Assembly: GCA_964500365.1 (NCBI GenBank)
Contig: CAZCPB010000207.1
Coordinates: 1 to 7,943, forward strand
Source: CAZCPB01 sp964500365
GTDB lineage: Bacteria > Planctomycetota > Phycisphaerae > Phycisphaerales > UBA1924
Reading direction: 5' to 3'
Length of the DNA stretch: 7,943 nt
Shown: piece after piece, positions 1-6,353 of the stretch
How the letters are laid out: every line of letters starts with the position of its first letter
Numbering within the stretch: the stretch's first letter is position 1
The notes under the pieces: generated by a model
What the model was told of the DNA's origin: nothing
Seen by the model: the letters and a program-made list of their open reading frames with translations, nothing else
Databases searched by the model: none
Translations under genes and position numbers: made by a program

Positions 1-285
1 GTAGCCACCACCCTGCCCGTAGCCACTCTGTCCGTAACCACCCTGGCCGTATCCGCTCTGGCCGTATCCACCTTGGCCACCATAGCCACTTCTTTGGCCG
101 TAACCACTCTGTCCGTAACCACTCTGCCCGTAGCCCCCCGGCCCGTAGCTCTGTCCCATTCCGCCTTGACCGTAACCGGACTGGCCCTGAGAGCCGTACC
201 CGCTCTGCCGTTGTCCGTACTGGCCGAATTGGCCGTAGCCGCTGCCCTGCTGTCCGTATCCGCCGTATCCGCTTTGGCCGTACTC
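1..285 (-). repeat. Degenerate tandem repeat coding for GYGQ units
   Basis: On the minus strand a unit of about 12-15 bases, GGNTACGGNCAG followed by AGY or GGY, recurs more than ten times. It becomes more regular toward base 1. Synonymous positions vary (TAC/TAT, GGC/GGT/GGA/GGG, CAG/CAA), which suggests selection on the peptide rather than very recent slippage. The array continues beyond the left edge, so its full length is unknown. Confidence 0.85.
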
Positions 286-468
286 CCCCGACTGACCTCC
301 GCCCGATCGCTCGCGCTCGTAGTCATGGTCGGGTCCCCCCCGGCCACCCTCGAACCTCTGGTCGCCTTGCTCACCACTGTCGTATTCGCCGTAGCCGCCC
401 TGTCGATTCCGGCGTCCTGCCTGCTGTTCCTGCGCATCGAATCGCTGTCCGTATCGAGAGCCCTGCAT
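1..468 (-). CDS. GYGQ-repeat low-complexity protein, N-terminal part (probable BON-domain stress protein)
   Basis: Partial gene: 156 codons are visible from the ATG at 468, and the frame is still open at base 1. Residues 1-55 are hydrophilic and charged, with many Gln, Arg, Asp and Glu. From about residue 56 the protein is almost only Gly, Tyr, Gln and Ser, with units such as GYGQSGYGQGGYGQ. There is no signal peptide or membrane segment, so it is probably cytoplasmic. The start has a purine-rich GAAAGGGA about 6 bases upstream. An overlapping ATG 6 bases earlier is in another frame. The composition resembles the N-terminal region of uncharacterised bacterial proteins that end in a BON domain; the C-terminus is off the window, so this is inference. 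It also resembles eukaryotic FUS/EWS-type prion-like domains. The plus-strand frame over the same bases is an Ala/Val/Leu-rich shadow. Confidence 0.82.
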   Translation of the reverse strand, partial: MQGSRYGQRFDAQEQQAGRRNRQGGYGEYDSGEQGDQRFEGGRGGPDHDYERERSGGGQSGEYGQSGYGGYGQQGSGYGQFGQYGQRQSGYGSQGQSGYGQGGMGQSYGPGGYGQSGYGQSGYGQRSGYGGQGGYGQSGYGQGGYGQSGYGQGGGY

Positions 469-497
469 GGTTCATCCCTTTCTCGTTCGACGTTGAA

Positions 498-515
498 CCG
501 CGGCACGCGCCGCGG
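498..515 (-). promoter_or_regulatory. GC-rich hairpin in the leader of the GYGQ gene
   Basis: A perfect 7-bp inverted repeat, CCGCGGC and GCCGCGG with a 4-base loop, lies about 30 bases upstream of the ATG at 468. No T-run follows on the minus strand. It could be a leader structure or a U-tract-free terminator of the upstream small membrane protein gene. Directly next to it (485-498) is an imperfect 14-bp palindrome, GTTCGACGTTGAAC, which could be a protein-binding site. Function is inferred only from symmetry and position. Confidence 0.35.
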
Positions 516-587
516 GTAATGACTGCAGCGGACCATGAGGTGCCGGGGCCCCGATGGCGGGGGTGTGAACCCGTCATGAATGAGCGC

Positions 588-818
588 TCAGCCCTCGCTC
601 GGCCGGACCCAGTGTTCGAACTCCCGCCGGGCGCCGCGCGCGATCGACGCGGCGGCCTGCGAGCGCAGGGCTCGGACAAACACCACCAGGAACGCGGTGA
701 CCGCGCCCACGAACAGCGCGTCCCAGAGACTGGCGCCGCGGTGCCCGAGGACCGCCGCAGCGGCGAGCACGGCGATCAAGGCCAGGACGATGATCATGCC
801 GGCGGAGAACTGGCTCAT
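588..818 (-). CDS. Small two-helix membrane protein, hypothetical
   Basis: A 76-residue protein with two hydrophobic helices, about residues 7-25 (Ile/Leu/Ala-rich) and 33-51 (Ala/Phe/Val-rich). A short loop containing Gly-His-Arg joins them, and a basic tail rich in Arg and Ala runs from 52 to 76. By the positive-inside rule the Arg-rich tail should be cytoplasmic, making a hairpin in the inner membrane. The start is supported by GAGGGA about 8 bases before the ATG at 818. It lies on the same strand as the kinase gene, 93 bases downstream of it, so it may be co-transcribed. I do not recognise a named family; size and shape match the small stress-induced membrane proteins often found next to DUF1328 and BON genes. 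The overlapping frames at 519-915 are shadows lacking such a hydrophobic pattern. Confidence 0.72.
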   Translation of the reverse strand: MSQFSAGMIIVLALIAVLAAAAVLGHRGASLWDALFVGAVTAFLVVFVRALRSQAAASIARGARREFEHWVRPSEG

Positions 819-905
819 GGTGCTGTCCCTCAGGGCACATCCCGGTGCGCACCCTGCGGGGGGATTCGCGGCGCGATATGAGGGGCCCAGGGCGCGGCCG
901 TGAAT

Positions 906-934
906 CGCAACTCATTGCAGATTATGAGATTGCG
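906..934 (-). terminator. Hairpin overlapping the kinase stop codon
   Basis: CGCAACTCAT (906-915) and ATGAGATTGCG (924-934) pair over 10 bp with one bulged base and an 8-base loop. The stop codon of the histidine kinase (912-914) lies inside the stem. It is AT-richer than its surroundings, which makes the symmetry stand out. No U-tract follows on the minus strand, so it is not a canonical intrinsic terminator. It could stabilise the 3' end or attenuate transcription into the small membrane protein gene. Confidence 0.35.
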
Positions 935-2450
935 CATCATCGGCGGGGTGGCCCGCGGAGACGGGGAGCCTCACGGTGAATTCGCAGCCGCCGCTCTCCA
1001 CGTTGGCGACGATGATTCTTCCTGCGTGCAGTTCGGCGATGCCCTGGGCGATCGCCAGGCCCAGGCCCTGCGACCGGGTGACGCACTCGCCGGGGGCTTC
1101 GCGGGACGGCTCGCCGTTCGTGATGGGTGGGTGCAGGCCCGTCCGGGACGAGTGGTCGAAGACGCGGTCGAGAAACTCGCCCGGGATCTTTTCCCCGAAA
1201 TCGCGCACGGCGATATCGCACGCATCGCCTCGATCGCTCACCGTGACGGCCACCTTCCCGCCTTCCGGGCTGTGGCGGAGGGCATTGCGGATCAGGTTGT
1301 GCGTCATGACCCGGAGCAGTTCGGGGTCGCCGGTGACCCTCAGGGGCCGGCCGTTTTCGGCGAACCGGGCGGCGAGTTCGACATTGGCGCGGCGCGCGAT
1401 CACCTGGCAGTCGCCGAGGGCTTCAAGCACGAACTCGTTGACGTCGTAGGGGCGTGGGTTGGGGATGGAGCCACCTCCGCGCACCCTCGTCAGCATCAGG
1501 AAACTGTCCATCATGCGCCCGAGCCGGCGCATCTCCTCGGTGACGCTGGAGACGAACTTCGACGCCTCCCCGCGGAACGATTCGGGAGGGAGCGTCTGTG
1601 CCTCGGTGAGCAGGATGGCGATCGGAGTCTTGAGTTCGTGGGAGACGTTGGAGAGGAACCGGTCCTGGGCGTGGAGGGCCGAGCGCAGCTTGGCCCGCGT
1701 GTCGCGGAGATCGCGCTCGAGATCGACGATCTCGCGGGCGCGGGCGGTGGTGCGGATGTCCTGTTCCAGGGTCTCGGGCGCGAGGCTGGCGGTGAGGTTC
1801 CGGAGGTGCGTGATGGGGCGGATGGCCAGTCCCGCGATCATCCATCCGGCGATCGCGATGGCGATGACCTCGGCGGTGAGCACGGAAACGAGCACGCGGG
1901 GCGGGATCGCGAGGGACAAGCGGGCGTCGTTGGCGGCCGCCCACACGAGCCGCGGTGAACCGTCATGGCCGCTGACCCGGACGAGGGCGGTGAGGCACTC
2001 GTCGTCACCGTCGGCCGAGCGCAGGGCGGGGACGCGCTGCGCGACGACGACGGGGGGCTCGGCGTGGTCGAGGGCGCCGCGGGCGGCGAGATCAACGCGG
2101 GGCGCCGGCCGCTGCGTGGAAGCGACCAGCCGCCCGGCGGCGTCGAAGACGGCCAGCGCCCGGGGCACGTCGGAGGGGAAAATCCGCGAACTCTCGCGGA
2201 AGGAGCTGAGGCTGTCGTCGGTGACCTCGGCCCCCGCACCGGCGACGAAGGCGCCCGCGGCGTTGGCGTACGAGAGAAGCCTGTCGCCGGCGGGCTCGCC
2301 GGCGCGGAGGCGCTGGTACACGAGCAACACCGCCATCAGCGTGACGTGGATCACGAGCGAGATCGCGAGGAACCAGAACGTGAGCTGGGCCCGGAGCGAC
2401 ACTCCGCGCCGCGGGCCCTGCTCAGCGCTGCCCGCAAAGGCACCCATCAC
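912..2450 (-). CDS. Sensor histidine kinase (HAMP, HisKA, HATPase), CusS-like
   Basis: A 512-residue inner-membrane sensor kinase that should autophosphorylate and pass phosphate to the regulator encoded just upstream. In order: a basic N-terminus; TM1 about 22-45; a periplasmic sensing region of about 140 residues with no recognisable fold; TM2 about 186-209; HAMP about 208-258; the H-box FLSNVSHELKTPI with phospho-acceptor His271; the N-box HNLIRNALRHSP at 384-395; G1 at 417-423; the F-box FLDRVFDHSS; and G2 QGLGLAIAQG at 461-470. G1 reads DFGEKIP instead of the usual DxGxGIP, and the ATP-lid between F-box and G2 is long and proline-containing. The first codon is GTG, overlapping the regulator stop as GTGA; an ATG at 2447, overlapping as TGATG, is equally plausible. 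Either implies translational coupling. The HAMP and kinase layout is like metal sensors such as CusS, but the signal sensed cannot be read from sequence. Confidence 0.95.
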   Translation of the reverse strand: MMGAFAGSAEQGPRRGVSLRAQLTFWFLAISLVIHVTLMAVLLVYQRLRAGEPAGDRLLSYANAAGAFVAGAGAEVTDDSLSSFRESSRIFPSDVPRALAVFDAAGRLVASTQRPAPRVDLAARGALDHAEPPVVVAQRVPALRSADGDDECLTALVRVSGHDGSPRLVWAAANDARLSLAIPPRVLVSVLTAEVIAIAIAGWMIAGLAIRPITHLRNLTASLAPETLEQDIRTTARAREIVDLERDLRDTRAKLRSALHAQDRFLSNVSHELKTPIAILLTEAQTLPPESFRGEASKFVSSVTEEMRRLGRMMDSFLMLTRVRGGGSIPNPRPYDVNEFVLEALGDCQVIARRANVELAARFAENGRPLRVTGDPELLRVMTHNLIRNALRHSPEGGKVAVTVSDRGDACDIAVRDFGEKIPGEFLDRVFDHSSRTGLHPPITNGEPSREAPGECVTRSQGLGLAIAQGIAELHAGRIIVANVESGGCEFTVRLPVSAGHPADDAQSHNLQ

Positions 2451-3130
2451 GAGGCCCTGTCCACGATCCCGAAGCGGTACCCGACGCCCTTGACCGTGTG
2501 GATGAGCTCACGCGAGAACCCGCGGTCGAGCTTGCGGCGCAGGGCGGAGACGTAAACGTCGACCACGTTGCTGGTGGCCTCGAAGTTCATGTCCCAGACC
2601 TTCTCCGCGATGTGGGTGCGGGAGACGACCCGGTCGGGATTACGCATGAAGTATTCAAGGAGCGAGAACTCCTTGTTGGAGAGCTCGATGGTCTGGCCGG
2701 CGCGCGTCGCCACACGGGTGTACAGGTCCAGTTCGAGGTCGTCGCACCGCAGGTGGCGCGCCTCGGTCGCGTCGCCGCGGCGGAGCAGCGCCCGCATGCG
2801 GGCGAGCAGTTCGTCGAACTCGAACGGCTTGGTCAGGTAGTCGTCGGCCCCGGCGTCGAGCCCGTTGATCTTGTCGGCGGTCGAGCTCAGCGCCGTGAGC
2901 ATGAGCAGCTTCGATTTGACGCCCCGCCGGCGCAGGTTCCGGCAAACCTCGAGGCCGTCGCGGTCGGGCAGCATCAGGTCGAGGATGAGGATGTCGTAGA
3001 CCCCCGCGGCCGCCAGGTCCTCGGCTTCGAAGCCGGTGTGGGTGACGTCGGTTGCGAACCCGTGCTCTCGCAGACCTCGCTGAACGCCGGCGGCCATCTT
3101 CGGATTGTCTTCGATGACGAGCACTCGCAT
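2447..3130 (-). CDS. OmpR/PhoB-family response regulator, CusR/CopR-like
   Basis: A 227-residue DNA-binding response regulator. The receiver domain (about 1-115) has the acidic pocket Glu7-Asp8, phospho-acceptor Asp51 in ILDLMLPDRDG, Thr79 and the invariant Lys101 in YLTKPFEFDELLAR. The winged-helix output domain (about 129-225) carries the hallmark stretches LSNKEFSLLEYFMRNPDRVV, WDMNFEATSNVVDVYVSALR and HTVKGVGYRFG. WDMNF and NVVDVYVSALRRKLD are most like the CusR/CopR/CzcR branch. The start at 3130 has a strong GGAGG 9 bases upstream. It is the promoter-proximal gene of the pair, followed directly by the kinase with a 4-base overlap. Proteins of this family normally bind direct repeats spaced by 10-11 bp, so targets may lie within this window. 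All phospho-transfer residues are present, so it should be functional. Confidence 0.97.
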   Translation of the reverse strand: MRVLVIEDNPKMAAGVQRGLREHGFATDVTHTGFEAEDLAAAGVYDILILDLMLPDRDGLEVCRNLRRRGVKSKLLMLTALSSTADKINGLDAGADDYLTKPFEFDELLARMRALLRRGDATEARHLRCDDLELDLYTRVATRAGQTIELSNKEFSLLEYFMRNPDRVVSRTHIAEKVWDMNFEATSNVVDVYVSALRRKLDRGFSRELIHTVKGVGYRFGIVDRAS

Positions 3131-3381
3131 ACAGAGGTTCCTCCGTTACGGGCCGCGTCCTCATGAATGGGGCGCGCGGCCACAGTCTACCCCCAGATAT
3201 GCCTCCGCCAAGCCCTCGGCGCGCCGCGTGGGGCTGCCTGAGCGCCGATTCATTTGAGGCTCACCTCGCTCATCGCGGGTTCTCCGAAGCCCCTGCTGAC
3301 ACATCCGAAAAGAAGCGCCCCGCCAGGGGCGGTTTGGAGTTCGTTCGAAACCAGCACGCTTTGGAGCAAGGAGTCACGACG
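3131..3381. promoter_or_regulatory. Divergent promoter region between the regulator and the PRC-barrel gene
   Basis: This 251-bp gap must carry outward promoters for both neighbours. No convincing sigma-70 boxes are visible. On the plus side there is a compact hairpin at 3316-3331 (CGCCCC, GCCA loop, GGGGCG) about 50 bases before the PRC gene start, and a direct repeat TTTGGAG at 3333-3339 and 3360-3366. An open frame extends back from the PRC gene to 3163, but its translation there has no signal peptide or family match, so it is treated as leader. Autoregulation by the adjacent regulator is plausible but not shown. Confidence 0.5.
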
Positions 3382-5073
3382 ATGAAGTACGCTTCCGTTA
3401 CCGCGTTGACGCTGTTCCTGGTCGCGGGCACCGCCGCGGTCGCGCAGGAAAGCAAGAACAGACCGCGCGAGAACGCCGGGCAGCAGCAGCAGCAAAAGCA
3501 GCCGGATCGGCCCGGCGACGCGCAGGACCGGCGCAGCCTTGAGAACACCGCCGAGAACACGGACTTCCGCAGCGCCGACGCGCTGCAGGGCCGTGACATC
3601 ATCAACCACGGCGGCGAGGACATCGGGGAGGTTTCGGAACTGCTGATCAACCGGGGCTCGGGCCGGATCGACTACGCGGTCGTGAAGACCGGCGCGGTGC
3701 TGGGCATGGGCGGGAAGACGATCGCGATCCCGTACGGCGCGCTGCGCTGGAACCAGACCAATGACAAGTTCGTGCTCGACGCGACCGAGGACCAGCTCAA
3801 GCGGTACCCGGAGTTCTCCGCCGCGCGGTGGAACGCTCAGGACCCGGAGGAGCGTGCCGAGGAGCAGCGCGAAGCCAGGGAACGCCAGCGTGAACAGGCC
3901 CGGGAGCGTGCCGAGGAGCGGGCCGAGGAGCGCGACGACCGCGACGAGGACTTCCGCAGGTTCGACCGCTCGGACCCGTACGCGGGCTCGTTCGACGCGG
4001 CCAACAGGGTCCGCATCGAGGGCGAGATCGTGAGCGTGGACCGCGACCAGATGGGCTCCGACGACGAGACCATTATCAAGGTCAAGACCGCCGACGGGTC
4101 CGTGCGGCGCGTATCGCTCGGTCCCTCCTGGTTCGTCAGCGGGGGCGGGTATTCGCCGTCGCGCGGCGACCGGGTCGTGATCGAGAGCTTCTCGGTCCGC
4201 GGCAAGGACGACCTGTACACCGCGGCGAGCGTGCAGTCCGACGGACGCAGCACGAAGTACCGCGATACCGAGCACAAGCCCTCGTGGGCGGCCCGGGACA
4301 TGAAGAGCGGCGACCGCGCGTACGGCGCCTCGCAGTGGCGCTACGTGATGGCCGACGACCTCAAGGGCATGAAGGTGGACTGCCGCGGCGCCGAGTGCGG
4401 GACGGTCGATTCGGTGATCGTCGAGCGCGGCTCGGGTCGGGTGGCGTTCCTGGCGGTCGACCCCGACGAGAACTTCCTGGGGATGGGCGACACGAAGCGG
4501 CTGGTGCCGTGGGCCGTCGCGTCGGTTTCTCTCGACAAGAAGGTCAGGCTCGACGCCGACAAGGACATGATCCTCGCGGCGCCCGAGGCGCCGTCCGACG
4601 CCGGCATGCTCAGCAGCGGTACGAAGGCCGCGATGGTGTACCGGGCGTTCAAGGTCGAGCGGCCCGACTTCGAGCGGCGCGAACGGGCCTCCCTGAACGT
4701 GCCGGCCCGGGGCGACGACCGGGGGCTCTGGGGCGGGGAGGGCCAGATCGCCAAGGCGATCGAGTCCGCCCCCACGCAGACGCTGACCGGCACCGTCCAG
4801 GGCGTGAAGACCGTCGAGTGCGGCAAGACGGGCCAGACGGCGAAGGCCATCACCCTCCGCACCTCCGACAACCGCGAGGAGACGGTCGTGCTCGGGCCCG
4901 CCTGGTACGTGGACGCGCAGCCGACGATGGAGTATGAGTCGGGCGACAAGGTGAAGCTCGAGGTCTGCAAGGTGAACCTCGACGGCAAGTCGTACTGGAT
5001 CACCAAGTCGCTCGAGCACGACGGCCGGCGGACGGCCATGTGGGAGGACGACGGTCCCATCTGGGACCGGTAG
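3382..5073 (+). CDS. Exported protein with two PRC-barrel domains in a tandem-duplicated architecture
   Basis: A 563-residue protein. The start at 3382 is chosen because AAGGAG lies about 9 bases upstream and the first residues form a clear signal peptide (Met-Lys, hydrophobic core, AVAQ, cleavage near residue 22); an in-frame upstream extension to 3163 lacks this. After a Gln/Arg/Pro-rich linker with five consecutive Gln (34-38) come PRC-barrel 1 (about 61-145), a Glu/Arg-rich probable helix (about 156-195), a small beta-rich OB-like domain (about 208-290), PRC-barrel 2 (about 321-400), a linker, and a second OB-like domain (about 467-549). The halves repeat with an offset near 259 residues: LGMG at 107 and 366, LGPSW/LGPAW at 246 and 504, DGR at 287 and 547. 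PRC-barrels occur in photosynthetic reaction centre H subunits and in RimM, and in many uncharacterised stress proteins; the ligand here is unknown. All four Cys (334, 339, 480, 529) are in the second half. Location should be periplasmic. Confidence 0.9.
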   Translation: MKYASVTALTLFLVAGTAAVAQESKNRPRENAGQQQQQKQPDRPGDAQDRRSLENTAENTDFRSADALQGRDIINHGGEDIGEVSELLINRGSGRIDYAVVKTGAVLGMGGKTIAIPYGALRWNQTNDKFVLDATEDQLKRYPEFSAARWNAQDPEERAEEQREARERQREQARERAEERAEERDDRDEDFRRFDRSDPYAGSFDAANRVRIEGEIVSVDRDQMGSDDETIIKVKTADGSVRRVSLGPSWFVSGGGYSPSRGDRVVIESFSVRGKDDLYTAASVQSDGRSTKYRDTEHKPSWAARDMKSGDRAYGASQWRYVMADDLKGMKVDCRGAECGTVDSVIVERGSGRVAFLAVDPDENFLGMGDTKRLVPWAVASVSLDKKVRLDADKDMILAAPEAPSDAGMLSSGTKAAMVYRAFKVERPDFERRERASLNVPARGDDRGLWGGEGQIAKAIESAPTQTLTGTVQGVKTVECGKTGQTAKAITLRTSDNREETVVLGPAWYVDAQPTMEYESGDKVKLEVCKVNLDGKSYWITKSLEHDGRRTAMWEDDGPIWDR

Positions 5074-5079
5074 GCCAAA

Positions 5080-5108
5080 GCGGGCGCACGGGCCCGGCCC
5101 GTTCCCGC
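5080..5108 (+). terminator. GC-rich hairpin after the PRC-barrel gene
   Basis: Seven bases after the TAG stop, GCGGG (5080-5084) pairs with CCCGC (5104-5108) and ACGGG (5088-5092) with CCCGT (5098-5102). A small internal loop separates the two stems and the apical loop is 5 bases. Position suits transcription termination, but no T-run follows, so it may need a factor or only protect the 3' end. Confidence 0.45.
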
Positions 5109-5210
5109 CCTCCGCCTCCCCCGAGTCACCTGTCCGTTGCTTGCACGGCGGGTGGTTCCAGGGGTGATGGGGGGACGGGGTTCGGGCGGGCCCGCGTTCG
5201 GCCCGGCACG

Positions 5211-5216
5211 TTGACA
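5211..5216 (+). promoter_or_regulatory. Possible -35 box (TTGACA) for the DUF1328 gene
   Basis: A perfect TTGACA consensus sits 106 bases before the DUF1328 start, in a gap otherwise made of GC-rich sequence. The expected -10 position, near 5234, reads AGCTCT and is a poor match. A short palindrome GGCAGCTCTGCC (5231-5242) overlaps that position and could be an operator. Weak evidence overall. Confidence 0.25.
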
Positions 5217-5288
5217 TCATCCGCCCGCTCGGCAGCTCTGCCACGCGGCCGCCGAGCGTCCGGCGGCGCAGAGGAGAGTAGAGCGGAG

Positions 5289-5308
5289 CGCCCGTGCACT
5301 CACGGGCG
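5289..5308 (+). promoter_or_regulatory. Leader hairpin just upstream of the DUF1328 ribosome site
   Basis: CGCCCGTG and CACGGGCG form a perfect 8-bp stem with a CACT loop. It ends 13 bases before the ATG at 5322, immediately next to the GGGAAAGG ribosome-binding sequence. A structure this close to the start could modulate translation or mRNA stability. Confidence 0.4.
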
Positions 5309-5321
5309 GGAAAGGCGACCC

Positions 5322-5504
5322 ATGCTGTACTGGGCTCTGGTGTTCTTCATCGTGGCGGTGGTGGCGGCGATCTTTGGCTTCGGCGGGATCGCCGCGGGCG
5401 CCGCGCAGATTGCGCAGATCCTGTTCTTCGTGTTCCTGGTTCTCTTCGTGCTCTCGCTCCTGGCCGGCCTGGTACGGCGCGGGCGCACGAACGTCCCGCT
5501 GTAA
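5322..5504 (+). CDS. DUF1328 (UPF0391) small membrane protein
   Basis: A 60-residue protein that is nearly all membrane: helix 1 about residues 3-20, then FGFGGIAAGAAQIAQ, helix 2 about 32-50, and a short basic tail ending in VRRGRTNVPL. The start MLYWALVFFIVA, the GFGGIAAGAA turn and the length match the DUF1328/YtjA family (usually 53-60 residues) very well. The start at 5322 has AAAGG about 7 bases upstream; a longer in-frame extension to 5040 would destroy the family's N-terminus. The family is widespread, located in the inner membrane, of unknown biochemical function, and often found with stress-response genes such as BON, CsbD and DUF892, consistent with the surroundings here. Confidence 0.95.
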   Translation: MLYWALVFFIVAVVAAIFGFGGIAAGAAQIAQILFFVFLVLFVLSLLAGLVRRGRTNVPL

Positions 5505-5576
5505 CCACGGCGCGGCGCGACCGGGGGGACGCGCGGTGTCCGGTGAACGCACGTGGCTTGACCCGTCCGAAGGGGA

Positions 5577-5605
5577 GTGCGCTCCGCCGCGGTTGCGGAG
5601 CGCGC
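5577..5605 (+). promoter_or_regulatory. Strong hairpin upstream of the VPLP-anchored protein gene
   Basis: GCGCTCCGC (5579-5587) and GCGGAGCGC (5595-5603) form a perfect 9-bp stem with a 7-base loop. The stem can be extended at its base by a G-U and a G-C pair. It lies 72 bases after the DUF1328 stop and 25 bases before the ATG at 5630, just ahead of the GGAGG site. It could end the DUF1328 transcript or act as a leader element; no T-run follows. Confidence 0.4.
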
Positions 5606-5629
5606 CGAAGAGTCGTGGAGGTACCGCCG

Positions 5630-6283
5630 ATGTCACCGATGAGTTTCGCCGCACTGTCCGCGTTGGCCATGGCCGTTCTCTCCGCTTCGTCCGCGCACGC
5701 CGGGAGCGTGCGGCTGGCCATGGTCCCGGTGGAACCGGGCGTGGCGCGTGACTTCAGCGCAGACCTCGCGCTCGACTTCACGTGGGACGACGACGACGCG
5801 GAGACGATCGAAGTCACCCTGTGCAACCTCGGAGACCGGGAGCTGTTCGTCCAGTCCTTTACCGCGCAGGACTCCGATTCTCTGCTCGTGTCGCCGACGC
5901 TCGTGACGCGGAACGGGGCCATCTGGCTGTCGGGCGAGCGCACGTCGCACGACCCCGCGGGGGCCCGCATCGCCCCGTTCGTCGTCGACGTCCTCCCCGG
6001 CCCGGCGGACCCCGCGTACATGCTGACGCTCCGGTTCAGCCTTGCCGAAGGCACGACGCCGCGCGAGGCGATCGATGCGCTGTTCGGGGCCGGGACGCGC
6101 CCGGCATGGGTCGACATCGACGCCGAGATCGCGATCGTCACCGCGCGGGGCCTGGAGGACAGCGGGCACTTCTCGCCCCTGGTGGTGGTGCCGCTTCCTC
6201 GTTCCGTCATGGCCGGGGCGGTGTGTATCGGGGGCGTCATGTTCGGCAGCGTCGTGCGCCGAAGGCGGCTCGCGGTTGGCTGA
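5630..6283 (+). CDS. Exported protein with VPLP-type C-terminal sorting anchor
   Basis: A 217-residue protein starting at 5630, where GGAGG lies 8 bases upstream. Residues 1-24 form a signal peptide (hydrophobic core, then SSAHA, with cleavage before Gly25). The mature part (25-183) is beta-rich by pattern and acidic, with a DDDD run at 53-56 in a stretch that reads like one strand of an Ig-like or choice-of-anchor domain. I recognise no specific family. The C-terminus has VPLP at 187-190, a hydrophobic helix about 192-209 and RRRR at 210-213. This three-part tail resembles PEP-CTERM-like sorting signals of planctomycetes, which direct proteins to exosortase-type processing and the cell surface. 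A single gene of this type gives no functional clue. Frames extending upstream to 5294 are open only because of high GC. Confidence 0.85.
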   Translation: MSPMSFAALSALAMAVLSASSAHAGSVRLAMVPVEPGVARDFSADLALDFTWDDDDAETIEVTLCNLGDRELFVQSFTAQDSDSLLVSPTLVTRNGAIWLSGERTSHDPAGARIAPFVVDVLPGPADPAYMLTLRFSLAEGTTPREAIDALFGAGTRPAWVDIDAEIAIVTARGLEDSGHFSPLVVVPLPRSVMAGAVCIGGVMFGSVVRRRRLAVG

Positions 6284-6353
6284 GCGCGGGCGGCATTTTA
6301 CGAGAAAGCTCCGAGACACGCCTCAAGACAAGCCTGCAGACAGGGAGAGTTCC

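Noticed and set aside
1..285. CRISPR-like repeats at the left edge
   Set aside because: Units are only about 12-15 bases, degenerate at wobble positions and in frame with a GYGQ peptide, with no spacers. This is a coding low-complexity repeat.
485..498. GTTCGACGTTGAAC as a possible LexA/SOS box
   Set aside because: The half-sites are in the opposite orientation to the GAAC-N4-GTTC type and do not form the GTTC-N7-GTTC direct repeat, so an SOS assignment is not supported.
73..519. Plus-strand open frame of 148 codons rich in Ala, Val, Leu and Ser
   Set aside because: It is the antisense of the GYGQ repeats. Its repetitive hydrophobic translation follows from the repeat DNA, and it has no ribosome site. 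The minus frame has a proper start and a coherent composition.
900..1958. Plus-strand open frame of 352 codons opposite the histidine kinase
   Set aside because: The minus strand encodes clear H, N, F and G2 boxes. The plus frame is open because of high GC third positions and shows no domain or start signal.
2498..3166. Plus-strand open frame of 222 codons opposite the response regulator
   Set aside because: The regulator on the minus strand has all conserved residues and a strong GGAGG site, so this frame is a shadow.
3163..3381. N-terminal extension of the PRC-barrel protein by 73 residues
   Set aside because: It would bury the signal peptide and the AAGGAG site inside the coding region, and its translation has no recognisable features.
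3250..5244. Minus-strand open frame of 664 codons, longer than the PRC-barrel gene it overlaps
   Set aside because: Its translation is Arg/Leu/Val/His-rich with no domain. The plus strand has a signal peptide, ribosome site and two PRC-barrels. High-GC codon bias explains the length.
5558..5563. TTGACC as a -35 box for the VPLP-anchored protein gene
   Set aside because: The expected -10 position falls in the GC-rich hairpin at 5577-5605 and has no resemblance to TATAAT.
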